The notes beneath the pieces are model-generated. The model did not search any database. It had not been told where the DNA came from and was given only the letters and a program-made list of their open reading frames with translations. Shown here in pieces: positions 24,998 to 34,707 of a DNA stretch of 64,000 nt (position 1 is the first letter of the stretch; every line of letters begins with the position of its first letter). Both the position numbers and the translations under genes were made by a program. Source of the DNA: Mangrovibacterium sp041596335 (GTDB lineage Bacteria > Bacteroidota > Bacteroidia > Bacteroidales > Prolixibacteraceae); assembly GCF_041596335.1 (NCBI RefSeq), contig NZ_JBFHIT010000018.1:10992-74991 (forward strand), read 5' to 3'.

Positions 24998-27900
24998 TTA
25001 GAATGTAAATTTAAGGTTGAATCCGTAAGTTCTGGTTGCAGGAACGTTGAAGCTATCCAACGATTGGGAGCCCAAATTTGTACTCATGCTCAATTCCGGG
25101 TCAAACGGCGCTTTCTTGTAAAGGAAGAACAAATTTGAACCAACTAAGGAGAACGATGCTGCCTGTAGCGGCAATCCTAATGATTTCACATCAACATCGT
25201 AAGTTAACGCCATTTGAGTTAGACGAACGTTTGTTCTGTCGTACACATAGGCTTCTGCAATACCATTACGACCACCTACGGTAGAGTAATAGAGTTGAGG
25301 ATCAATTTGCGTTACTGCGGTCGTTCCCTGGATCCCATTAATTTCAACATATCCTTTGTCGCGAGCATCGGCGGTACGCTGACTAACCCCGTAGCCATCC
25401 AAAATAGACTCCGTTTGACTGAATGCTTTACCTCCGATTTTAGCATTAACCAGGAAACTTAGTGTAAATCGCTTGCAGTCGAAACTGTTATTCCAACCAA
25501 GGCTGAAGTCCGGCTCCAGATTCCCCATGTAGATTGGGCTGGCTGACGAAGTTTTGAGTGGTTTACCAGAAGATTCATCCAAAATAATCTGGCCGTCATC
25601 GTTTCGGCTAAACTGGATGCCGTAGATATCACCAATTGACCCACCGGTGTAGATTCGGTTATAGTAACCTTCGGAACTACCCAGATCGATATATTTTGAA
25701 GGATCGTCGGGGTACAGCTCTACAACTTTATTGTTGTTTTTTGAGAAGTTCAGCGAGCTGCTCCATGAGAATTTAGTCGTCTTCACCGGAGTTGCGTTCA
25801 CGATAATTTCAACCCCGTTATTTACAATTTCACCCGCGTTGAAGTATTCGCTGGTGTAATAATTATCTTGCTTACTGCCAGATAATGTTTTAGACAATGC
25901 CTGATTTGTACTTACAATATGGTAGTAAGTAAAATCCAGTCCTAAACGGCCGCCAAAAAATCGCCAGTCTGTACCCAATTCCCAGGTTACAAGCTGCTCG
26001 GGCTTTGCATCGGTGAAGGGTTTCACCGTATTACGATTTACGCTACCGCTTGCGTTTATGCTGTGGTTCACCTGAATCAAACCCCAAGGTACTTCGTTGT
26101 TTACCTGAGAAGCGCTGGCTCGGACTTTTGCAAAACTGATAAAGTCAGGCATTGTCACCATTTGGCTCAGGATACCAGTTAAACCGACAGCCGGGTAAAA
26201 ATAAGATTCGTTCCCTGTTAAGGCCAATGTCGAAGACCAATCATTACGTCCCGATAAATCCAGAAATAACAAATCTTTGTAGCCCAACTGTAAGCTTCCG
26301 AATACACCCTCCTTAATGACTTTTCCGCCATAGATTGAGTTGATCGCTACGTTGTCGGGAACGTTTTGAAAATAAAATTCGTTCGGATACAACAAATTGT
26401 TGGTTCCGTTGTCAACGCTTAATCCATCGCCATAGACCGACTCCTGGTAGCTCGCTCCGGCTAAAGCGCTCAATGTCAAATCACCAAACTCGTTTTGATA
26501 GGTGAAAATTCCATCGGTGTACAGCTGCTTGTCGGTGTATTTTTTGTATTCCCAACGACCGTTTTCGGAAATATTCACGGTATTACCACCGGCATAGTAT
26601 TTTTGCTCGAATGTTTTGTTGGCGTAGTCGTAGCTACCACGAGCCTGAAACTTCAATTTATCCGTGATTTGATAATCCAAAGTCAAACTGGCGATCACCC
26701 GTTGTGTCAGGTCCTCTTTTGGCTGTTTGTTGATCAACCAATAAGGGTTCGACTGGTTGTCCGATTCAGTATGCCATTCTTGCCAGTTCATGTTACGTGA
26801 AGCAAGGAAATACTGATAATTATCTTTGAAATAGGAGAATTGCTGCAAACCTAAACTACTATCAGACAACGGTGTTGCGCCATTTCTTGGGAACAAATAC
26901 AAACCGGTAAGCGGATTCAGGTAGTAACCGGTACCCGGACGGTTTTTGGATCGTTCAGAAGTCAACATGACGTTTGAAGTCAATGTCAATTTATCGTCCA
27001 ACATTTTAGCCGACTGCTTGAATGTAATGTTGTGTTTTTGATAGCTGTTGTTAGGAACAACACCACCAGCCCCCGTATTTCCGTAGGAGAAATAAGTTGA
27101 CATTTTTTGGTTGCCACTACTTACCGAAACAGTATTAATCAGATTGTAACCTGTCTCGAAGAAATCATCGACATAGTCGCTTTCATAATTCCCTTTCGTA
27201 TAGGACCAGCTTTCATCTGTACCGCCATCTGCTCCGTACGAGAATTGCAAACCGGGAGTCGTACTTACGCGTTCGAAAACAGCACTTGAGTTGAATGAAA
27301 CGGTTGTTGCGCCTTCTTTCCCTTTTTTCGTGGTAATGATGATTACACCATTGGCACCCTGGCTGCCATAAAGAATTGAAGCAGTCGCGCCTTTCAAAAC
27401 ACTAATGCTTTCAATGTCATCCGGATTTAACTGCGACAGTCCATCTCCTTCGTCAGAACCACCCCACATGCCACCTTGGTCGCCTTTGTTGTTTACCATC
27501 GGAATTCCATCGATCACATACAACGGATCACTAACGGAGTTAACCGATTTACTACCACGCAGTACAGTTCGGGTAGAACCACCGGCACCGGAACTACTTT
27601 TACGAATTTCCAAACCCGCTGTTTTTCCACTCAACCCACTCATAAAGTTGATGTCTCTTGCTTTCATCATTTCTTCGCCACTAACTTCCTGCGAAGAGTA
27701 AGTCAGCGTTTTTGATTCGCGCCTGATCCCCAACGCAGTAACAACCACTTCATCAACCGCGATGTTGTTACTTTTCAACACCACATCAATTGTTGATCTT
27801 CCGCTAACAGCTACTTCCAGAGTTTCGTACCCCATAAACGAAAATACCAAAATGGCTCCTTCCGACTTCTGCAAGGTGAAAGTATAACTACCGTCAAAAT

Positions 27901-28060
27901 CCGTTGCCGCGCCATAGTTGGTTCCCTTCTCCAACACGGCGACACCCGGCAGCGGTTCGTTGTCTCCCTCTGAGACAACACGACCGGTCACCGTTTGTGC
28001 CATTGACGACACAGCTGTAAACAGAACGAAGACGAAAAATAATAAGGACAATTTTTTCAT
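24998..28060 (-). CDS. SusC/RagA family TonB-dependent transporter (no STN domain)
   Basis: TonB-dependent outer-membrane channel, 1020 residues from the ATG at 28060, which begins a signal peptide (MKKLSLLFFVFVLFTAVSS, cleavage after MAQ). It has a carboxypeptidase-D-like domain (about 24-105, VTGRVVSEGDNEPLPGVAVL), a plug (about 105-225, with DPLYVIDGIPMVNN and SVLKGATASILYGSQGANG) and a barrel ending in FNLKFTF. Unlike the transporter at 6732 it lacks STN, and no sigma/anti-sigma genes adjoin, so control must come from elsewhere or from its long leader. The frame extends ten codons upstream to 28090. Confidence 0.96.
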   Translation of the reverse strand: MKKLSLLFFVFVLFTAVSSMAQTVTGRVVSEGDNEPLPGVAVLEKGTNYGAATDFDGSYTFTLQKSEGAILVFSFMGYETLEVAVSGRSTIDVVLKSNNIAVDEVVVTALGIRRESKTLTYSSQEVSGEEMMKARDINFMSGLSGKTAGLEIRKSSSGAGGSTRTVLRGSKSVNSVSDPLYVIDGIPMVNNKGDQGGMWGGSDEGDGLSQLNPDDIESISVLKGATASILYGSQGANGVIIITTKKGKEGATTVSFNSSAVFERVSTTPGLQFSYGADGGTDESWSYTKGNYESDYVDDFFETGYNLINTVSVSSGNQKMSTYFSYGNTGAGGVVPNNSYQKHNITFKQSAKMLDDKLTLTSNVMLTSERSKNRPGTGYYLNPLTGLYLFPRNGATPLSDSSLGLQQFSYFKDNYQYFLASRNMNWQEWHTESDNQSNPYWLINKQPKEDLTQRVIASLTLDYQITDKLKFQARGSYDYANKTFEQKYYAGGNTVNISENGRWEYKKYTDKQLYTDGIFTYQNEFGDLTLSALAGASYQESVYGDGLSVDNGTNNLLYPNEFYFQNVPDNVAINSIYGGKVIKEGVFGSLQLGYKDLLFLDLSGRNDWSSTLALTGNESYFYPAVGLTGILSQMVTMPDFISFAKVRASASQVNNEVPWGLIQVNHSINASGSVNRNTVKPFTDAKPEQLVTWELGTDWRFFGGRLGLDFTYYHIVSTNQALSKTLSGSKQDNYYTSEYFNAGEIVNNGVEIIVNATPVKTTKFSWSSSLNFSKNNNKVVELYPDDPSKYIDLGSSEGYYNRIYTGGSIGDIYGIQFSRNDDGQIILDESSGKPLKTSSASPIYMGNLEPDFSLGWNNSFDCKRFTLSFLVNAKIGGKAFSQTESILDGYGVSQRTADARDKGYVEINGIQGTTAVTQIDPQLYYSTVGGRNGIAEAYVYDRTNVRLTQMALTYDVDVKSLGLPLQAASFSLVGSNLFFLYKKAPFDPELSMSTNLGSQSLDSFNVPATRTYGFNLKFTF

Positions 28061-28635
28061 AGTTTGTTCGAATTTAAATCGTGAATACAATTCTATTCAC
28101 TGAGTATAGATATGATTTGATCGGTTTCTCTTTGATTTGTTGCCATTCTTTTTATCAATAACGAAGTGATTACGAGCTCCTTTTATTTACTGATTAAAGT
28201 CGTCAGTATTCCCCGCACCCGAAAACCGTTGCATCTTTTGCTCCTACGAACAAATTAGTCGGAGATTTTTCCACCCAAATTTTTCGGTTCAACACATTAA
28301 ATAAATAATTTCTGATTTTGTCGCAGTCTGACAGTCTATTGCGATACTTGAGCAAATCGCAATTCTCAGCACACAATTCCAAATTACACATTCAAATCCC
28401 CCCCCAATTATTATTGGGCTTGAAATTAGAAGATAAAAGTTACCATGAAACGAATATGTTGCTTCGAACACAATCACCGATGCACACCCATTCGATTGAG
28501 CACACAAACAAATATAATTTTAGCAAAAAAAAAGCCTCTTTTAGAAACAATGCGACACTATTTGTGGAATTACTTAACAAACAGTCTCAACGATCCGCAT
28601 TTATCGGACACTGCATTTCATCGTACAACTAAAAA
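28061..28635. other. long intergenic region upstream of the second susC
   Basis: About 575 bases of AT-rich sequence with no supported gene. A minus-strand TATATTTG (28509-28516) could be the -7 element of the susC-type gene, but no TTTG partner is visible at the normal distance; it would imply a leader of about 440 bases. A run of eight C is at about 28400. Confidence 0.35.
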
Positions 28636-30099
28636 TTAGTTGGCTTCGGCAACTGTTCTCAAAATCTCCAGCAGGTGAAGCCAGAATTTCTCAACAGCTT
28701 CAATATGAATACGTTCATCAGGTGAATGCGCATTGCGAATGGTCGGACCAAAGGAGACCATGTCCAATTCAGGATATTTTTCGAGGAAGAGGCCACATTC
28801 CAGTCCGGCGTGAATGGAGCGGACAATTGGTTCTTCGCCAAACAGATTTTTATAGGTTTGAGCCGCCACCCCTACGATGTAACTTCCGGGGTTTGGTGTC
28901 CAGCCCGGATAACCATCCGAATGCCTCACTTTTGCTCCGGCCATTTCGAAAACAGCCCGTACCATTTGTGCTGCTTCACGTTTGCGGCTATCCAAATCAC
29001 TACGCTGACTGGTTGTAACCACAACGCTGTTATTACTTTCAAACTTCACCGAAGCCAGGTTGGTTGATGTTTCCACCATATCTTTCATTCGGGTACTCAT
29101 CCCCAATACCCCATGCGGGCAGGCAATCAGCATATTCAGCAAATTTTCCTGACTAGCCTGAGTGAGCACATGCCCCGGCAAACTTGTCGAGCTATGATCA
29201 ACCACTAAGTTTGGCTCGGTACGCTGGTATTCGAATTCAACTTCAGCTGAAAAAATATTAAGTTCGGCTACGAGTTGCTCTTTTTGAACAGAAGGAACAA
29301 TTACGACAGCCGATGCTTCGCGAGCAATGGCATTTCGCAGATTTCCACCGTTAAAATCGGCTATACGAACGCCAAAATCGCGTATCGCCTGCCATAGGAA
29401 GCGCGCCAGAATTTTATTGGCATTTCCCCTTCCTTTGTGAATATCATCACCTGAATGTCCTCCCCACAAACCACGAACAATGATTTTTAGTGCGAACGAA
29501 TTGCCAGGAGTTTTCTCTTTCTCAATCTCTAATTCAGCAATGGTGTCCATTCCTCCGGCACAACCGATAAACAACTCGCCATCGTCTTCCGAGTCAAGAT
29601 TCAACAAAATCTTCCCGGTTACAAAGCCAGGCTGAAGTGCAAATGCTCCGCTTAAACCGGTTTCTTCATCCACTGTCATCAAGCACTCCAGAGGGCCGTG
29701 TACCAAGGATTTATCAGCCAGTACAGCCATCTGGGCTGCAATCCCAATACCGTTGTCGGCGCCCAGTGTGGTGCCATCCGCTTTCACCCAACCTTCATCT
29801 ACAATCGGAACAATAGGGTCTGTATCAAAATTGAAAACTTTATCCGAGTTCTTTTCACACACCATGTCCATGTGCGCCTGCAAGATTACCTTTGGGCTTT
29901 TCTCTTTTCCCGGACTAGCCGGTTTTGTAATCAGCACATTGCCAATTTGATCGGTTTTAGCTTCCAATCCATTTTCAGCTGCAAAGTCGAGCAAAAACCG
30001 ACGAATACGATCCTCTTTTTTCGAGGGTCGTGGCTGCTCGCAAATTGCTTCAAAATAACTCCAAAGTTGCTGTGGATCCAGGTTCTCCAATTTTTTCAT
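28636..30099 (-). CDS. pepD: aminoacyl-histidine dipeptidase (PepD)
   Basis: M20/M28-like cytosolic metallodipeptidase that hydrolyses Xaa-His and other dipeptides, 487 residues. Zn-binding motifs in order: QAHMDMVCE, TLGADNGIGIA, TVDEETGLSGA, LNLDSEDDGELFIGCAGG and a late SIHAGLECG; NAHSPDERI near the end is also typical. GLWGGHSGDDIHKGRGNA is the dimerisation-domain stretch. The N-terminus MKKLENLDPQQLWSYFEAI matches the family, so the ATG at 30099 is used rather than upstream TTG/ATG codons that lie in the promoter. Divergent from the ABC-F gene. Confidence 0.95.
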   Translation of the reverse strand: MKKLENLDPQQLWSYFEAICEQPRPSKKEDRIRRFLLDFAAENGLEAKTDQIGNVLITKPASPGKEKSPKVILQAHMDMVCEKNSDKVFNFDTDPIVPIVDEGWVKADGTTLGADNGIGIAAQMAVLADKSLVHGPLECLMTVDEETGLSGAFALQPGFVTGKILLNLDSEDDGELFIGCAGGMDTIAELEIEKEKTPGNSFALKIIVRGLWGGHSGDDIHKGRGNANKILARFLWQAIRDFGVRIADFNGGNLRNAIAREASAVVIVPSVQKEQLVAELNIFSAEVEFEYQRTEPNLVVDHSSTSLPGHVLTQASQENLLNMLIACPHGVLGMSTRMKDMVETSTNLASVKFESNNSVVVTTSQRSDLDSRKREAAQMVRAVFEMAGAKVRHSDGYPGWTPNPGSYIVGVAAQTYKNLFGEEPIVRSIHAGLECGLFLEKYPELDMVSFGPTIRNAHSPDERIHIEAVEKFWLHLLEILRTVAEAN

Positions 30100-30153
30100 A
30101 GCAAGTTTAAATTTTAGACGGATAAAGGCAGGGTGCTTTTCCCTGATGAGCAT

Positions 30154-30161
30154 CAAAGTTA
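30154..30161 (-). promoter_or_regulatory. -7 promoter element of pepD
   Basis: Minus-strand TAACTTTG matches TAnnTTTG and ends 54 bases before the pepD ATG. Confidence 0.4.
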
Positions 30162-30285
30162 ATGGTTAAGTACAAATCCCGAAATAATAATTTCAACAAT
30201 CTCATCGATTCCGCGATCCAACAGCTCAACAATTCAACTTAAAGATTTATTAATGAGCATTCATGGGTAAACCGGTCAAAACAAT

Positions 30286-30293
30286 TACCTTTG
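30286..30293 (+). promoter_or_regulatory. -7 promoter element of the ABC-F gene
   Basis: TACCTTTG matches TAnnTTTG and ends 33 bases before the ATG at 30327. It contains the TTG that begins the longer open frame. Confidence 0.5.
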
Positions 30294-30326
30294 CGCCCCT
30301 TAAATGATCATGAAAGTTTTAAAGCT

Positions 30327-31946
30327 ATGATAACTGTCTCAAATTTAGCCATCCAATTTGGCAAAAAACCATTATTTGCGGATGTAAACATGAAGTTTAC
30401 TCCCGGAAACTGTTACGGAGTAATTGGTGCAAATGGTGCCGGAAAATCAACTTTTTTGCGTCTGATTTCAGGCGAACAAGATCCAACCCGGGGATCTGTA
30501 ACGCTGGGGCCCGGTGAGCGCTTGTCGGTTTTAAAACAGGAACACCACGCCTATGATGAGTTCCCGGTACTAGATACGGTGCTAATGGGACACAAAGAAC
30601 TGTGGCGGGTAATGAAAGAAAAAGAAGTGCTTTATGCTAAAACAGATTTCTCGGAAGAAGATGGCATGCTTGCAGCCAAGCTGGAAGATGTGTTTGCCGG
30701 TATGGACGGCTGGAACGCCGAGAGCGACGCAGCCACCCTATTAAGCGGCTTGGGTATTAAAGAAGATTTCCACTATACTTTGATGGGCGATTTGGAAGCC
30801 AAAGCGAAAGTTCGGGTTTTGCTGGCTCAGGCACTTTTCGGTAATCCGGACAACTTGTTACTGGATGAGCCGACCAACGACCTTGACCTTGAAACTGTAC
30901 TTTGGCTGGAGAACTACCTGAGTAACTCGCAAAACACGGTTATTGTGGTTTCACACGACCGTCACTTTTTGGACAATGTATGTACCGACGTGGTGGATAT
31001 CGACTACGGTAAAGTCCGTGCCTTCTCGGGTAACTACACGTTCTGGTACGAGTCGAGCCAGTTAGCGCTCCGTCAGCAAGCTGCAGCCAACAAAAAAGCT
31101 GAAGAAAAGAAAAAGGAACTCTTGGAGTTCATCAGCCGTTTCAGCGCCAACGTGGCCAAATCGAAGCAAACAACCAGCCGTAAGAAAATGCTGGACAAAC
31201 TGAATATTGAAGAAATTGAACCATCGACCCGCCGGTATCCGGGAATCATTTTTCAACCTGAACGCCAGGCTGGCGACCGCATTTTGCGGGTTGAAGGACT
31301 GACTTATGAAGTGGACGGTGAGGTGCTCTTTAAAGATGCGACCTTCACCATCGAGAAAGATGAAAAGGTTGTTTTCCTTGGAAAAGATAACCGGGTAATG
31401 ACCGCTTTCTTCAACATTATTACGGGAGAACTGGAGCCTACGGCAGGTGAATTTGAATGGGGTGTGACCATCAAAAATGCCTATTTGCCAATGGACAACA
31501 CTAAATATTTCAACAAAAAAGAAACGCTTTACGAATGGCTGGGCAAATATTCGGACGATACCAGTGAATCGTTTCTTCGCGGTTACCTGGGAAAAATGTT
31601 ATTCTCGGGCGACGACCTGCAAAAGAACGTACAAGTGCTTTCCGGAGGTGAAAAAATGCGTTGTATGATCTCGCGCATGATGCTTGAACATCCGAACGTT
31701 GTGATCCTCGATCACCCAACAAACCATTTGGATATGGAATCCATTCAGTCGTTTAACAACAACATGAAAGTTTATCCGGGGCAGGTGCTGATGGCTTCGC
31801 ATGACCACGAATTCATCGAATCGGTTTGCGGCCGTGTAATTGACCTCACACCAGATGGAGTAATTGACAAATACATGGACTTTGAAGATTACCTGACGGA
31901 TGAAAAAATCAAAGAAAACCGAAAAGCCAAATATGCGATCCGCTAA
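30327..31946 (+). CDS. ABC-F family ATPase (YbiT-like) with one degenerate ATP site
   Basis: Soluble ABC-F protein, 539 residues, two ATP-binding domains joined by the family linker (about 275-300, SKQTTSRKKMLDKLNIEEIE); such proteins act on the ribosome. Domain 1 has Walker A GANGAGKST (34-42) and Walker B LDEPTND (179-185, Glu181), but its signature is MGDLEAK (153-159) instead of LSGGE/Q. Domain 2 has a good signature LSGGEK (438-443), but Walker A is GKDNRVMT (352-359), without the Lys-Ser/Thr, and Walker B is LDHPTNHLD (461-469) with His463 for the catalytic Glu. ABC sites form between Walker A/B of one domain and the signature of the other, so one site is intact and the other entirely lost. 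No membrane segments. Confidence 0.93.
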   Translation: MITVSNLAIQFGKKPLFADVNMKFTPGNCYGVIGANGAGKSTFLRLISGEQDPTRGSVTLGPGERLSVLKQEHHAYDEFPVLDTVLMGHKELWRVMKEKEVLYAKTDFSEEDGMLAAKLEDVFAGMDGWNAESDAATLLSGLGIKEDFHYTLMGDLEAKAKVRVLLAQALFGNPDNLLLDEPTNDLDLETVLWLENYLSNSQNTVIVVSHDRHFLDNVCTDVVDIDYGKVRAFSGNYTFWYESSQLALRQQAAANKKAEEKKKELLEFISRFSANVAKSKQTTSRKKMLDKLNIEEIEPSTRRYPGIIFQPERQAGDRILRVEGLTYEVDGEVLFKDATFTIEKDEKVVFLGKDNRVMTAFFNIITGELEPTAGEFEWGVTIKNAYLPMDNTKYFNKKETLYEWLGKYSDDTSESFLRGYLGKMLFSGDDLQKNVQVLSGGEKMRCMISRMMLEHPNVVILDHPTNHLDMESIQSFNNNMKVYPGQVLMASHDHEFIESVCGRVIDLTPDGVIDKYMDFEDYLTDEKIKENRKAKYAIR

Positions 31947-31969
31947 ATTGGCATTCAAATTATAATCAT

Positions 31970-32001
31970 GAAGGATGTTTCCGCTACGGGGAACATCCTT
32001 C
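31970..32001 (+). terminator. hairpin after the ABC-F gene
   Basis: GAAGGATGTT/AACATCCTTC is a perfect 10-pair stem 24 bases after the stop. Only a mixed CTTCTTCG follows, so as a terminator it is weak. Confidence 0.5.
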
Positions 32002-32013
32002 TTCGATTGCGGC

Positions 32014-32193
32014 ATGCCGGAACGGGCTGGTTTCGAAGTGCCTGAACATATAGCGAATTATGAGGCTTTCCTGCACTTCATTGTAAATTTAATCTCTAAA
32101 TTTGGACTGCTTTCTGAACAAAATATTATCAGTGGGGACATCCAGGTTTTAGCAGACTGCATTGCTAGTGAAATATCCCGTGAAAAATTATAA
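32014..32193 (+). CDS. possible small protein, 59 aa
   Basis: Not recognised. An ATG-started frame encodes a protein beginning MPERAGFEVPEHIANYEAF, then a hydrophobic/amphipathic stretch (FLHFIVNLISKFGLL) and an acidic end. It lies between the ABC-F gene and the exopolysaccharide export gene. An in-frame ATG at 31975 inside the hairpin would add 13 residues. No homologue comes to mind; it could be non-coding. The TAATTTTG overlapping its stop (32191-32198) may be the -7 element of the next gene. Confidence 0.3.
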   Translation: MPERAGFEVPEHIANYEAFLHFIVNLISKFGLLSEQNIISGDIQVLADCIASEISREKL

Positions 32194-32266
32194 TTTTGGA
32201 CTGCTTTATCCGTTTTCAATAAGCTCAGCTCATTAGAAACAGTTTTAAAACGAAAAACAACTACAC

Positions 32267-34687
32267 ATGTTTAAATCCTATGCGATTGCGATGCTCCTTC
32301 TATTCCTTTGCGGAGCACAGCTCACTCTTCAGGCACAAACAAACGTTTCAACCGTTAATGTTGAAAATCTTTCCGATGCACAGGTAAACCAAGTTATACA
32401 AGAAATTAAAGAGCGAGGGTTAACGGCGACAGAAGCAGCAGAACTAGCCCGGGCAAGAGGTGCTTCCCAGCTTCAAATTGACCAGTTGATGACTCGTATT
32501 CAACAGGCCCAGCTCTCGGGCGATAACGGAAATGCCATTCAGACAGTGGTCAGCTCACCTGCTCCGGAAGAAGCGAATTATTCAACCAGCCAGAGTGGCA
32601 CACAAAAACGTTCGGTGCAATCCACTCCAAAAAATAAGCGAATCTTTGGTTATCAGTTGTTCAATCAGGACAAACTAAGCTTTGAGCCTTCAGTCAATAT
32701 CCCCGTCCCTTCCGACTATGTAGTGGGTCTTGGCGACGAGCTTTCGATTAATGTTTGGGGAGCCAGCCAGCAAACTTACCTGGTACAGGTCGACGGAAAT
32801 GGCTCGGTTAATATTCCCGATCTGGGGCCCGTAAAAGTGGCCGGACAGAATTTTGCCGATGTACGATCCACTCTTCTACGTCGGTTATCGGCCATTTATA
32901 GCGGCATGGCCGGTCCAACGCCCAATACATATGCCGAAGTAAGCATCAACAACATGCGTTCAATTAAAGTCAATGTGGTGGGCGATGCGATTAATCCGGG
33001 TACCTATACCCTACCCGCAACCGCTTCGGCATTCAATGCGCTTTACCTCTCGGGCGGCCCAAACGAAAATGGTTCTTTCCGATCCATCCGCGTTATGCGC
33101 GACAACAAACTGGCTGGCGTAATTGATGTTTACGACTACCTGCTCAACAACAAAACCAATAACAACATCGCCTTACGCGATCAGGATATTATTTTCATTC
33201 CAACTTATCACAAACGTGTTGAAGCTATCGGCGCATTTAAACGGGACGCGATTTTCGAACTTAAAGAAGGTGAAAACATAAAACAACTGCTTACCTATGC
33301 CGGAGGTTTTAACGACAATGCTTCGCAATCGCGCCTTTTAATTACACGCTTTACCGATGAAGGGTACAAGCTGGACGATGTGAAACGTGCTGAATTCGGC
33401 ACCTTTAAGCTTAAAAACGGCGATGTGATTCGGGCTGAAGAAGTGATCAGCATGTTCGAAAACCGGGTAAGTATAGAAGGAGCCGTGTACCGCCCGGGCA
33501 CCTATGCCCTGGATGAAAACATGAAATTGTCACAATTGCTGACCAAAGCCGGTGGCCTTGTCCCCAATTACTTTGCGAGCCGCGGACTCATCATTCGGTT
33601 GGATGACCAACTCTACCCCAACACCATTGCTTTTAATGTCGACGATGTGCTTAATGGAACGAATGATCCGATTCTGCAACGTGAAGATCAGGTGATGATT
33701 CGCGATATTTTCACTGTCGGCGAGCACAAAATTGTTCGCATTTTAGGGGAAATCATGAACCCTGGTGAATTCAATTTTTACCGCAACATGACCATGAAAG
33801 ACCTGATATTTTTGGCCGGCGGAATGAAAGAGGCAGCGAGTGAATCGTACATCGAAGTTGCACGCAGAAACAGTTACCAGGAATCTGCCGGTGTGGACAA
33901 CAAGCTGGTAAGTCTGCATACTTTTGCCGTAGGACGAGATCTGCAACTATCAACCGAAGATGAACAATTCACGTTACAGCCTTTCGATCAGGTTTATATT
34001 CGAAGAGCTCCATCCTATCAGGCACAAAAAACAGTTACCATTGCTGGCGAAGTAAAATATCCGGGGCAATACAGCATCAGCAGTAAAGACGAACGAATTT
34101 CAGATCTGGTGCAACGTGCCGGCGGAATCACCCCACACGCCTTTAAAGACGGTGCAAGCATGAAACGGCGTGTAGACCGGCAATTGAAGGAACAAATTGA
34201 GCTGGCCAACCAAATGCAAGAGGGACACGACCAAAGTCTTCAGGTCATTAAAGAGCAAGCCTACAAAACACTCGAATTGCAATTGAAAGATATTCTTAAA
34301 AAACCAGGATCGGATAACGACTACACCCTGAAAGAAGGCGATGAAATTTTCATCCCTACTAAATCAGAAGAAATCTGGGTCAATGGCGAAGTCATGAATC
34401 CGACAGGCCTGGCCTTTAACCCGGCTGTAAACACCAAATATTACATCAACACAACAGGTGGCTTTACCGAGAATGCCCAAAAAGGAAAAGTTTATGTGAT
34501 CTATGCAAATGGCACATCTGCATCAACTAAAACCCACCTTTTCCGGAAATACCCTAAAGTGGCCCCGGGCTGCCAAATCATTGTGCCAAAAAAACCAGAA
34601 AAGAAACAAACGGAAGTTACTACCTGGCTGGCAATTGCCAGCACGATGTCTTCCCTTGCAATCGCGATTGTCGCAGTCCTCAAATAA
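32267..34687 (+). CDS. polysaccharide biosynthesis/export protein with SLBB domains (Wza-like)
   Basis: Outer-membrane or periplasmic exporter of exopolysaccharide, 806 residues. A signal peptide (MFKSYAIAMLLLFLCGAQL, cleavage after LQAQ) is followed by a helical region (about 30-100), the Poly_export domain (about 150-245, YVVGLGDELSINVWG ... VNIPDLGPVKVAG) and a series of SLBB beta-grasp repeats (VNVVGDAINPGTY, VSIEGAVYRPGTYAL, VRILGEIMNPGEF, VTIAGEVKYPGQYSI, IWVNGEVMNPTGLAF). One hydrophobic helix ends the protein (WLAIASTMSSLAIAIVAVL). The repeat count exceeds that of E. coli Wza, as in other Bacteroidota. It overlaps in function with the Wzz-like gene 20 bases downstream. Confidence 0.95.
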   Translation: MFKSYAIAMLLLFLCGAQLTLQAQTNVSTVNVENLSDAQVNQVIQEIKERGLTATEAAELARARGASQLQIDQLMTRIQQAQLSGDNGNAIQTVVSSPAPEEANYSTSQSGTQKRSVQSTPKNKRIFGYQLFNQDKLSFEPSVNIPVPSDYVVGLGDELSINVWGASQQTYLVQVDGNGSVNIPDLGPVKVAGQNFADVRSTLLRRLSAIYSGMAGPTPNTYAEVSINNMRSIKVNVVGDAINPGTYTLPATASAFNALYLSGGPNENGSFRSIRVMRDNKLAGVIDVYDYLLNNKTNNNIALRDQDIIFIPTYHKRVEAIGAFKRDAIFELKEGENIKQLLTYAGGFNDNASQSRLLITRFTDEGYKLDDVKRAEFGTFKLKNGDVIRAEEVISMFENRVSIEGAVYRPGTYALDENMKLSQLLTKAGGLVPNYFASRGLIIRLDDQLYPNTIAFNVDDVLNGTNDPILQREDQVMIRDIFTVGEHKIVRILGEIMNPGEFNFYRNMTMKDLIFLAGGMKEAASESYIEVARRNSYQESAGVDNKLVSLHTFAVGRDLQLSTEDEQFTLQPFDQVYIRRAPSYQAQKTVTIAGEVKYPGQYSISSKDERISDLVQRAGGITPHAFKDGASMKRRVDRQLKEQIELANQMQEGHDQSLQVIKEQAYKTLELQLKDILKKPGSDNDYTLKEGDEIFIPTKSEEIWVNGEVMNPTGLAFNPAVNTKYYINTTGGFTENAQKGKVYVIYANGTSASTKTHLFRKYPKVAPGCQIIVPKKPEKKQTEVTTWLAIASTMSSLAIAIVAVLK

Positions 34688-34707
34688 TATTGAAAAGTGA
34701 TCAACAT

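Noticed and set aside
28318..28632. 104-codon plus-strand frame upstream of the second susC
   Set aside because: Low-complexity Ser/His/Asn-rich sequence in an AT-rich spacer, no promoter or start signal, no family look.
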